Assembly (NCBI RefSeq): GCF_009796285.1
Contig: NZ_CP047020.1
Span: forward strand, 2,294,001-2,358,000
Direction: 5' to 3'
Origin: Streptomyces broussonetiae
Lineage (GTDB): Bacteria; Actinomycetota; Actinomycetes; Streptomycetales; Streptomycetaceae
Length of the DNA: 64,000 nucleotides
The translations under genes were made by a program, and so were the position numbers. Below, in pieces: positions 27,140 to 33,972 of this stretch. Under the pieces are notes generated by a model. It ran no database searches, had not been told where the DNA came from, and worked only from the letters and a program-made list of their open reading frames with translations. The stretch's first letter is position 1. The number at the start of each line of letters is the position of its first letter.

Positions 27140-28498
27140 TCACAGGCGTTCGAAGGAGCGGCGCAGCTCCCAGTCCGTGACCGCGGCGTCGAAGGCCTCC
27201 AGCTCGACGCGCGCCATGTTGCGGTAGTGGGCCACGACCTCGTCGCCGAAGGCGGCCTTGGCGATGGGGCTGTTCTCCCAGAGTTCGGCGGCCTCGCGCA
27301 GGGTGGTCGGGACGTGGGCGAGGTCGGCGGTGTAGGCGTTGCCGGGGCAGGGTTCGGGGAGTTCGAGTTTCTGCTCGATGCCGTAGAGGCCGGCCGCGAC
27401 GAGACCGGCGACGGCGAGGTGGGGGTTGACGTCTCCGCCGGGCAGGCGGTTCTCGAAGCGCAGGGAGCGGCCGTGGCCGACCACGCGCAGGGCGCAGGTG
27501 CGGTTGTCGTGACCCCAGGCGACGGCGGTGGGGGCGAAGGAGCCCGGCTGGAACCGCTTGTAGGAGTTGATGTTCGGGGCGTAGAGGAGCGCGAAGTCGC
27601 GCAGGGCGGCGAGCTGTCCGGCGAGGAAGTGCCGCATCACCTCGGACATGCCGTCACCGTCGGCCATGACGTTGCCGCCGTCGGCGTCCGTGAGCGAGAG
27701 GTGGATGTGGCAGGAGTTGCCCTCACGCTCGTTGTACTTGGCCATGAAGGTGATCGAGACGCCCTCCTGGCCGGCGATCTCCTTGGCGCCGGTCTTGTAC
27801 AGCGCGTGCTGGTCGCAGGTGACAAGGGCCTCGTCGTAGCGGAAGACGATCTCGTGCTGGCCCGGGTTGCACTCGCCCTTGGCGGACTCGACGGTGAGGC
27901 CTGCACCGGCCATGTCGTTGCGCAGCCGGCGCAGCAGGGGCTCGATGCGGCCGGTGCCGAGGATCGAGTAGTCGATGTTGTACTGGTTGGCCGGGGTGAG
28001 GCCGCGGTAGCCCGCGTCCCAGGCCTGTTCGTAGGAGTCCTTGAAGACGATGAACTCCAGCTCGGTGCCGACCTGGGCGGTGTAGCCGAGTGCGGCGAGC
28101 CGCTCCAGCTGGCGGCGCAGGATCTGGCGGGGCGCGGCGACGACCGGGGAGCCGTCGTTCCAGGCGAGGTCGGCGACGAGCAGGGCGGTGCCGGGGTGCC
28201 AGGGGATGCGGCGCAGGGTGGCGAGGTCGGGGCGCATGGCGAAGTCGCCGTAGCCGCGCTCCCAGGAGGACATCTCGTAGCCGTCGACGGTGTTCATCTC
28301 GGTGTCGACGGCGAGGAGGTAGTTGCAGCCCTCGGTGCCGTGGTGCAGGACCTCGTCGAGGAAGAAGCGGGCGGCGAACCGCTTGCCCTGGAGGCGCCCT
28401 TGCATATCGGGGAAGGCCAGGACGACAGTGTCGATCTCACCACTCACGACGAGGGCGTGCAGTTCCTCGACGCCGAGCGGGGGTGTGCGGTCTGCCAC
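27140..28498 (-). CDS. glnA4: GlnA4-like gamma-glutamylamide synthetase
   Basis: A 452-residue glutamine-synthetase-fold ligase. It has GTELEFIVFKDSYEQAWD (metal glutamates), ECNPGQHEIVFRY, the histidine loop NSCHIHLSL, NINSYKRFQPGSFAPTAVAW and the C-terminal arginine region CALRVVGHGRSLRFENRLPGGD. It lacks the NRSA and adenylylation-loop tyrosine context of true GlnA. Together with neighbouring dehydrogenases and a PuuD-type hydrolase this indicates ligation of glutamate to a small amine. The gene order matches S. coelicolor glnA4, reported as a gamma-glutamylethanolamide synthetase (recalled, not checked). GTG at 28498 follows GAAGGAGG. Divergent from a FadR-type regulator. Confidence 0.9.
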   Translation of the reverse strand: MADRTPPLGVEELHALVVSGEIDTVVLAFPDMQGRLQGKRFAARFFLDEVLHHGTEGCNYLLAVDTEMNTVDGYEMSSWERGYGDFAMRPDLATLRRIPWHPGTALLVADLAWNDGSPVVAAPRQILRRQLERLAALGYTAQVGTELEFIVFKDSYEQAWDAGYRGLTPANQYNIDYSILGTGRIEPLLRRLRNDMAGAGLTVESAKGECNPGQHEIVFRYDEALVTCDQHALYKTGAKEIAGQEGVSITFMAKYNEREGNSCHIHLSLTDADGGNVMADGDGMSEVMRHFLAGQLAALRDFALLYAPNINSYKRFQPGSFAPTAVAWGHDNRTCALRVVGHGRSLRFENRLPGGDVNPHLAVAGLVAAGLYGIEQKLELPEPCPGNAYTADLAHVPTTLREAAELWENSPIAKAAFGDEVVAHYRNMARVELEAFDAAVTDWELRRSFERL

Positions 28499-28550
28499 GG
28501 GAGAGCCTCCTTCGGCGCCTTCGCGCTTTTTCGGCCGGGCCGGGAGCCAT

Positions 28551-28571
28551 AAGGTATTGCTCAGAACCATT
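28551..28571. promoter_or_regulatory. Candidate FadR-type operator, site 1
   Basis: AAGGTAT-N6-GAACCATT in the 96-base divergent region between the synthetase and regulator genes. It shares 13 of 15 specified positions or better with site 2 at 29345-29365 (AAGGTAT-N6-GAACCTTT), with identical spacing. Confidence 0.6.
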
Positions 28572-28594
28572 GCTTGGGAAGGGGGTACGACCGG

Positions 28595-29332
28595 ATGTCC
28601 TGGGAGAGTGGCACCCGGGGGGTGGGCGACCGGCTCACTCCGGTGTTGCGGCCGGTGCGGGCCGGCAACGGCTTCGAGGAGGCGCTGGAGCAGATCCTCC
28701 AGGTCGTACGGCTGGGCCTGGTACCGGGCGGCGAGCGGCTGCCGGCCGAGCGGGAGCTGGCGGAGCGGCTCGGGATCAGCCGGGTGACGCTGCGCGAGGT
28801 CCTGAAGGTGCTCCAGGACCAGGGGCTGGTGGAGGCGCGGCGCGGGCGGTACGGCGGAACGTTCGTCCTGCCGCGCACGGACGCCGGCGGCGAGGACGAG
28901 CTGCGACGGCGGATCGCCGAGGTCGACGTCGAGGACGTGCTGCGCTTCCGCGAGGTCCTGGAGGTGGGCGCGGCCGGGCTGTGCGCGGCACACGGCCTCG
29001 ACGAGGAGCAGGCGGACCGGCTGTGCGAGGCGCTGGCCCGTACGCACGACGCCCCGCTCGCCGACTACCGGCGCCTGGACACCCTGCTGCATCTGACGCT
29101 GGCCGAGTTGTGCGGCTCCCCGTCCCTGACCGCGCAGTACGCGGCGGTCCGGGCGACCGTCAACGACCTGCTGGACTGCATCCCGCTGCTGGTGCGCAAC
29201 CTGGAGCACTCGCAGCGCCAGCACACCGCGCTGGTGGAGGCGGTCCTGGACGGGGACGCCGACGGGGCGCGGGAGATGATGCGCGAGCACTGCGCGGGCA
29301 CGGCGGCCCTGCTGCGGGGCTTCCTGACGTAG
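28595..29332 (+). CDS. FadR-family GntR regulator of the glutamylation cluster
   Basis: A 245-residue GntR/FadR-subfamily regulator: winged HTH (about 25-95) with LPAERELAERLGISRVTLRE and the wing RYGGTFV, followed by an all-helical FCD ligand domain (ADYRRLDTLLHLTLAEL, HSQRQHTALVEAVLDGD) containing the conserved metal/ligand histidines. It probably represses the divergent synthetase operon and the downstream hydrolase until an amine metabolite binds. ATG at 28595 follows GGAAGGGGG. Two matching candidate operators flank its gene on both sides, which fits autoregulation plus control of both neighbours. Confidence 0.9.
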   Translation: MSWESGTRGVGDRLTPVLRPVRAGNGFEEALEQILQVVRLGLVPGGERLPAERELAERLGISRVTLREVLKVLQDQGLVEARRGRYGGTFVLPRTDAGGEDELRRRIAEVDVEDVLRFREVLEVGAAGLCAAHGLDEEQADRLCEALARTHDAPLADYRRLDTLLHLTLAELCGSPSLTAQYAAVRATVNDLLDCIPLLVRNLEHSQRQHTALVEAVLDGDADGAREMMREHCAGTAALLRGFLT

Positions 29333-29344
29333 AGCAGCTCTGCA

Positions 29345-29365
29345 AAGGTATGGGATTGAACCTTT
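29345..29365. promoter_or_regulatory. Candidate FadR-type operator, site 2
   Basis: AAGGTAT-N6-GAACCTTT, with perfect 7-bp arms CAAAGGT (29343-29349) and ACCTTTG (29360-29366). It lies in the 52-base gap just upstream of the hydrolase gene and matches site 1 at 28551-28571. Confidence 0.6.
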
Positions 29366-29384
29366 GATTTCCGGGGAGGGTGCA

Positions 29385-30083
29385 ATGACCGTGCGACCGC
29401 TGATCGGCATCAGCACGTATCTGGAGTCCGGTGCGCGCTGGGGCGTGTGGGAGCTGGAGGCGGCGCTGCTGCCGGCCGGCTATCCACGGCTGGTGCAGCG
29501 GGCAGGCGGGCTGGCGGCGATGCTGCCGCCGGACGCCCCCGGGCGCGCGGCCGAGACGGTGGCCCGGCTGGACGGGCTGGTCGTCGCGGGCGGCCCGGAC
29601 GTGGAACCGGCCCGGTACGGCGCCGAACGCTCGCCGCGCACAGGGCCGCCGGCCCGGGAGCGGGACGCGTGGGAGCTGGCGCTGATCGACGCGGCGCTGG
29701 CGGCGGGGGTGCCGCTGCTCGGGATCTGCCGGGGCATGCAGCTGCTGAACGTGGCGCTCGGCGGCACGCTCGTCCAGCATCTCGACGGGCACGCGGAGGT
29801 GGTCGGGGTGTTCGGTGACCATCCGGTCGAGCCGGTGGCAGGGACCCTGTACGCCGGGCTCGTACCGGAGCGGACCGCCGTGCCGACCTACCACCACCAG
29901 GCCGTCGACCGCCTCGGCCGGGGCCTCGTCGCCTCCGCGTACGCGACGGACGGCACGGTGGAGGCGGTGGAACTGCCGACGGCCCAAGGCTGGGTGCTCG
30001 GAGTCCAGTGGCATCCGGAGATGGGCGAGGACCTGCGGGTGGTACGGGGGTTGATCGCCGCGGCGGGCGGGGTCGCGCCGTAG
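29385..30083 (+). CDS. PuuD-type gamma-glutamyl hydrolase (class I GATase fold)
   Basis: A 232-residue peptidase C26/GATase-like hydrolase. The nucleophile cysteine is in GICRGMQLLN and the catalytic histidine/glutamate in VQWHPEM near the C-terminus. Members cleave gamma-glutamyl-GABA or similar gamma-glutamyl amides, releasing glutamate. Here it would regenerate the glutamate used by the GlnA4-like ligase after oxidation of the amine carbon. ATG at 29385 follows GGGGAGGG (29373-29380). A candidate operator of the FadR-type regulator lies just upstream, and a hairpin overlaps its stop codon. Confidence 0.9.
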   Translation: MTVRPLIGISTYLESGARWGVWELEAALLPAGYPRLVQRAGGLAAMLPPDAPGRAAETVARLDGLVVAGGPDVEPARYGAERSPRTGPPARERDAWELALIDAALAAGVPLLGICRGMQLLNVALGGTLVQHLDGHAEVVGVFGDHPVEPVAGTLYAGLVPERTAVPTYHHQAVDRLGRGLVASAYATDGTVEAVELPTAQGWVLGVQWHPEMGEDLRVVRGLIAAAGGVAP

Positions 30084-30100
30084 CAGACGCGGCCGTCTGC
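30083..30100 (+). terminator. Terminator overlapping the hydrolase stop codon
   Basis: A perfect 7-bp stem GCAGACG / CGTCTGC with a CGGC loop that begins at the last base of the TAG stop. Confidence 0.6.
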
Positions 30101-30214
30101 CGGGTGCGGGTCCGCCGTGGTGTGCCGCGCAGCCGCCCGCACCACCGCGAAGTCGCGGTCCCCACCAGGCCGTGCAGCCGCCGTAGCCCCTGCGCACCCC
30201 CAAGTGCCGCTCCG

Positions 30215-31138
30215 TCACCCCCGCGTCAGCGACAGCAGCTCCCGGGCCGGCCCCGTCGGGCGGTGTCCCGTCGGCCAGACCGCGCGCAGATCGCGGCGCA
30301 GCGAGACGCCCTCCACCGGGATGCTGACCAGCCGTCGCAGCGACAGTTCCTCGCCCACGACCAATTCGCTCAGGACCGAGGGACCCGCGCCGCTGACCGC
30401 CGAGGCCTTGACCGCGGTGGTCGAGGACAGCTCGATCAGGGGCCGGGCCGGGCCGCCGAGGGCCGCGTCCAGGACCTGGCGGGTGCCGGAGCCGCGCTCG
30501 CGCAGGATCAGGGGGGTCTCGGCGAGTTCCTGCGCCGTGACGGGTCGTCGGCGGCGGGCCCAGGGGTGGCCGGGGGCGGTGACGACGATCAGGCGGTCGT
30601 GGGCGATGACCGTGGAGTCCAGGCCGGTCGGGACCGTCAGCCCCTCCACGAAGCCGAGGTCCGCCTCGCCGGACAGCAGCAGTTCCGCAACCTTCGTCGA
30701 ATTGCCGGCGAGCAGCGAGACCGCCGTGTCGGGGCGCCCGGCGTGCAGCGCGAGGAGCCAGCCGGGCAGCAGGTACTCGGCGATCGTCATGCTCGCCGCG
30801 ACCCTCAGGCGTGAGTCCCGTCGGTCCCGCAGCGCTCGCGCGCCCGCGTCGAAGGCCGCCGCCGCCTCCACCACCCGGCGGGCCCAGTCCGTCACCAGGG
30901 CACCGGCCTCCGTGAGCCGGGAGCCGCGCGGCGAGCGGTCGACCAGGGCCACGCCCAGCTGCCGTTCCATGGAGCGGATCCGGCTGCTGGCCGCGGGCTG
31001 GGTGATGCCGACCTCGCGCGCCGCCGCGCCGAGACTGCCCAGCCGTGCCACCGCCAGCAGCAGCTCCAGTGCGGCCAGGTCCGGCACCCGGTGCGCCAGC
31101 GATTCCCTGCGCTCGTACTGCCCCTCCGCCTCGCTCAT
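30215..31138 (-). CDS. LysR-family transcriptional regulator
   Basis: A 307-residue LysR regulator: N-terminal HTH (about 18-80, LAALELLLAVARLGSLGAAA, GITQPAASSRIRSMERQLG) and a periplasmic-binding-like effector domain (LRVAASMTIAEYLLP, ADLGFVEG). It resembles the CysB/CbbR-like branch that responds to sulfur or carbon metabolites; the effector is not predictable. ATG at 31138. It is divergent from a TDT-family transporter, with a T-N11-A palindrome over its start codon, the usual LysR arrangement for controlling a neighbour. Confidence 0.9.
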   Translation of the reverse strand: MSEAEGQYERRESLAHRVPDLAALELLLAVARLGSLGAAAREVGITQPAASSRIRSMERQLGVALVDRSPRGSRLTEAGALVTDWARRVVEAAAAFDAGARALRDRRDSRLRVAASMTIAEYLLPGWLLALHAGRPDTAVSLLAGNSTKVAELLLSGEADLGFVEGLTVPTGLDSTVIAHDRLIVVTAPGHPWARRRRPVTAQELAETPLILRERGSGTRQVLDAALGGPARPLIELSSTTAVKASAVSGAGPSVLSELVVGEELSLRRLVSIPVEGVSLRRDLRAVWPTGHRPTGPARELLSLTRG

Positions 31139-31152
31139 AAGACCAGCTTATG
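31136..31152. promoter_or_regulatory. LysR box between regulator and TDT transporter
   Basis: CATAAG-N5-CTTATG, a perfect dyad containing T-N11-A, the LysR consensus. It covers the regulator's start codon and lies about 57 bases upstream of the transporter start. Confidence 0.6.
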
Positions 31153-31208
31153 CCCTCATACACAGGAACTCCCTGGTCAGGGGCGGATCCCGGCGCGACC
31201 GTGGAGTC

Positions 31209-32375
31209 ATGGTCATCGCAGCGCAGCCCCCGCCCGCCTCCTCCGTCCTGTATGCCGCCCGGGTCCGGTACCTCGGCCCGAACTGGTACGCCGCGGTCAT
31301 GGGCACCGCCATCGTCGGCTCGGCCGGTGCCGCGCTGCCCGGCCACGGGTCGGTGAGGAGCGGTGTGCTCGCGGGGGTCTGGGCCCTGTCCCTGCTCGCG
31401 CTGACGGCCCTGCTGGCGGCCCGCGCCCTGCACTGGGCCCGCCACCGCGACCAGGCCCGGGCCCACCTCCTGGACCCGGCCGTGGCGCCCTTCTACGGCT
31501 GCCTGTCCATGGCCCTGCTGGCGGTGGGCGGCGGCGCGCTGATCGCCGGGCGTCCGCTGATCGGCACGGACGCGGCCGTCGCGCTGGACGCCGTGCTGTT
31601 CGCCACCGGTACGGCAGTCGGGCTCACGGCCGCGGTGGCCGTGCCGTACCTGATGGCCGTACGGCACCGCGTCGAGCCCTCACAGGCGACCCCGGTGTGG
31701 CTGCTGCCCCTGGTCGCGCCGATGGTGTCGGCGGCGCTCGGTCCGCTGCTCGTGCCGCATCTGCCGCCTGGCCAGCCCCGCGAGACCCTGCTGCTGGCCT
31801 GCTTCGCGATGTTCGGGCTGAGCCTGTTCGCGACGCTGCTGATGCTGCCGCTGGTCTTCGCCCGGCTGATCAGCCGCGGCCCGCTGCCGCTCGCGCTCAC
31901 CCCGACCCTGTTCCTGGTCCTTGGCCCGCTCGGGCAGTCCACCACCGCCGTCGGCAAGATCGCGGACACGGCACCGGGTGTCGTACCGGCTCCGTACGAC
32001 CGCGGTCTCGCCGTCTTCGCCGTGCTGTACGGAGTGCCGGTGATGGGGTTCGCCCTGCTGTGGCTTGCGTTCTCGGTCGCGCACGTGGTGCGGGCCCGGC
32101 GCCAGGGCATGGGGTTCGCGATGACCTGGTGGGCCTTCACCTTCCCGGTGGGCACCTGTGTCACCGGCGCCGCGGGCCTGGCCCGGCACACCGGCCTCGC
32201 CTGCTACGACGGGCTGGCACTCGGGCTGTACGCCGTCCTGGTCGCCGCATGGCTGGCCGCCGCCACCGGGACCGTGCGCGGGCTGGTCAGCGGCGAGCTG
32301 CTCGCAGCGCCGCGCCCAGCACCCGCGGCGCTTCGGCCAGCGACGGGCCGTACCACGTCAGGTGCCGTCCGCTGA
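31209..32375 (+). CDS. TDT-family transporter (TehA/SSU1-like)
   Basis: A 388-residue membrane protein with about ten hydrophobic helices and the TDT signature near the start (YLGPNWYAAVMGTAIVGSAG). It belongs to the tellurite-resistance/dicarboxylate and sulfite-exporter family, which forms anion channels or exporters. Conserved stretches include LGPLGQSTTAVGKIA and WWAFTFPVGTCVTG. ATG at 31209. Its last 29 codons are antisense to the 3' end of the next gene, an 89-base convergent overlap. The LysR neighbour suggests inducible export of an anion such as sulfite; this is inference. Confidence 0.88.
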   Translation: MVIAAQPPPASSVLYAARVRYLGPNWYAAVMGTAIVGSAGAALPGHGSVRSGVLAGVWALSLLALTALLAARALHWARHRDQARAHLLDPAVAPFYGCLSMALLAVGGGALIAGRPLIGTDAAVALDAVLFATGTAVGLTAAVAVPYLMAVRHRVEPSQATPVWLLPLVAPMVSAALGPLLVPHLPPGQPRETLLLACFAMFGLSLFATLLMLPLVFARLISRGPLPLALTPTLFLVLGPLGQSTTAVGKIADTAPGVVPAPYDRGLAVFAVLYGVPVMGFALLWLAFSVAHVVRARRQGMGFAMTWWAFTFPVGTCVTGAAGLARHTGLACYDGLALGLYAVLVAAWLAAATGTVRGLVSGELLAAPRPAPAALRPATGRTTSGAVR

Positions 32376-33006
32376 CCAGGGCACAGGGCAGGCCGCCGAA
32401 GGCCTCCGGGCCGTCCTCGGCGGTGAAGCGGTAGGGCTCGTCGGGCAGGACCACCAAGTCCGGGGCCGCCGCACGCAGTTCGTCCAACGGGATGCGGGGA
32501 TAGCGCTCGGGGTGGCCCGCGTGGAGGTGGTCGACGCCGAGCCGCGCCAGGACGTCGCCCGCGAAGGTGTCCCGGCCCAGGACCATCCAGGGCCTGCGCC
32601 AGACGGGCACCACGGCGGTCCTGCGTGCCGCCGGCTCCGGCAGCGCGTCCCAGGCCGCCTCGGCCTCCTGCAGCCAGCGCGGTCGCTCCGGCGCACCGCA
32701 CGCGGCCAGCACCCGGGCCAGCTCGCCGATGGCCTGCGGCACGCTGCGCACCTCCGTGACCAGCACCTCGAGCCCCGCCTCGCGCAGCGCGTCGAGGTCG
32801 GGGGCGCGGTTCTCCTCCTCGTTGGCGATCACCAGGTCGGGGGCGAGCGCGAGGATGCGGTCCAGCCGGGGATTCTTGGTACCGCCGGTCCGGGTGACGT
32901 CCAGGTGCGCCGGACGGCTGCACCAGTCGGTGGCGCCGACGAGGACGCCGGGGAGGGTCACGGCGACCGCCTCGGTGAGGGACGGGACGAGGGAGACGAC
33001 CCTCAC
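32287..33006 (-). CDS. Helical-backbone metal/cobalamin-binding-like protein without signal peptide
   Basis: A 239-residue protein with the BtuF/TroA-like fold: MRVVSLVPSLTEAVAV at the N-terminus, ALAPDLVIANEEENRAPDLDALREAG, and APDLVVLPDEPYRF. This family normally binds cobalamin or metal complexes outside the membrane, but this protein has neither a signal peptide nor a lipobox and starts directly in the fold, so it may be cytosolic. ATG at 33006 overlaps the stop of the XRE-cupin regulator gene by four bases (coupled). Its 3' end overlaps the convergent transporter gene by 89 bases. No ABC permease or ATPase lies beside it. Confidence 0.82.
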   Translation of the reverse strand: MRVVSLVPSLTEAVAVTLPGVLVGATDWCSRPAHLDVTRTGGTKNPRLDRILALAPDLVIANEEENRAPDLDALREAGLEVLVTEVRSVPQAIGELARVLAACGAPERPRWLQEAEAAWDALPEPAARRTAVVPVWRRPWMVLGRDTFAGDVLARLGVDHLHAGHPERYPRIPLDELRAAAPDLVVLPDEPYRFTAEDGPEAFGGLPCALVSGRHLTWYGPSLAEAPRVLGAALRAARR

Positions 33007-33578
33007 CGACGGGGCCGGTCCTGCACGGCCTCGATGTGTTCCGCCACCGCCACCACGACGATCCGCGTATCCGGAACCGTCGCCCGCCAGCGGTGCCGTA
33101 CCCCACCGGTCAGGTACAGGGTGTCGCCTCGGCCGAGGCGGTACGCGCGGCCCTCGGCCTCGATCTCCACCGCGCCGTCGGCGACGTACATCAGCTGGTC
33201 GTTGCGGTACTGGAACTCACGGCCGGCCTCGTGGTCGCCGGTGAACTCGGAGGCGTGCAGCTGGTGGTGACCGCGGACCAGGGAACGCGTGCGCGGCTCG
33301 AAGTCGGACTCGGCCACGGGCTCGGCGCGGACGACGTCCACGCTGGCGGCCGGATCGGCGGCGGCGAGGAGTTCGACGGCCGTGGTGCGCAGGGCGTCGG
33401 CGAGCTTCTCCAGGGAGGTGCGGCTGGGGCGGGCCCGGTCGTTCTCGACCTGGCTGAGGAAGGGCACGGACAGACCGCTGCGCTCGGCCACGGCGGCAAG
33501 GGTCAGTTCCAGCGCGCGGCGGCGGCGCCGGACGGCCGCGCCCACCCGCACGGACTGTTGCTCTTTGTGGTCGCCCAT
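33003..33578 (-). CDS. XRE-cupin transcriptional regulator
   Basis: A 191-residue regulator with an N-terminal XRE HTH (about 10-70, RRRALELTLAAVAERSGLS, FLSQVENDRARPSRTSLEKL) and a C-terminal cupin barrel (QYRNDQLMYVADGAVEIEAE, GRGDTLYLTGGVRHRWRA). Cupin regulators of this type sense small ligands and control adjacent metabolic genes. ATG at 33578 has GGGAGGGAG upstream. It is the first gene of a two-gene unit with the binding-protein-like gene, overlapping it by four bases. Confidence 0.92.
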   Translation of the reverse strand: MGDHKEQQSVRVGAAVRRRRRALELTLAAVAERSGLSVPFLSQVENDRARPSRTSLEKLADALRTTAVELLAAADPAASVDVVRAEPVAESDFEPRTRSLVRGHHQLHASEFTGDHEAGREFQYRNDQLMYVADGAVEIEAEGRAYRLGRGDTLYLTGGVRHRWRATVPDTRIVVVAVAEHIEAVQDRPRR

Positions 33579-33972
33579 CGCTCCGGCTCCCTCCCTCGCT
33601 CGTCGTGCCGCGGTCGCTCATGATGACTTCTCTGCACCCTACGCATGTTCGGCAAACCGTTTCACGCGGCTGCCACATCCCTGTCATGTCCGCGCGTCCC
33701 CACCCTTATGGTTCGCGCCACTATGTCGCGGTCGTGCACCCGCCGTCGGCGGCCTCCCGCCCGTGAGGAAGACGCCGACGAGCTGGGCCGGGAGCCCGAG
33801 CCCGGGCCAAGGGAGGTCACGTTCCGTGGTTGGCCGGATCCTTTTCGTACGCGGATGCGCGTGAGACGGACGGGTCTCAGGACGCCGAACGCCCGCGAGG
33901 GACGGGCCCCGGCGGACGCCCTGTGGCGTACGGCGGGGCCCGCCCCTCGGGCGGCGGTCCGGACCGGTCAGG
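33579..33972. other. Intergenic region without a convincing gene
   Basis: A 394-base gap between the XRE-cupin start and the betaine transporter stop. The 33620-33720 part is relatively A/T-rich and probably holds the XRE-cupin promoter. A plus-strand frame beginning near 33645 runs into the transporter antisense but has no good ribosome site and mixed codon use, so I do not call it. A hairpin lies at 33940-33954. Confidence 0.5.
33940..33954 (-). terminator. Hairpin after glycine betaine transporter gene
   Basis: CCGCCC / GGGCGG stem with a three-base loop, 18 bases after the transporter stop. No T-tract. Confidence 0.45.
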
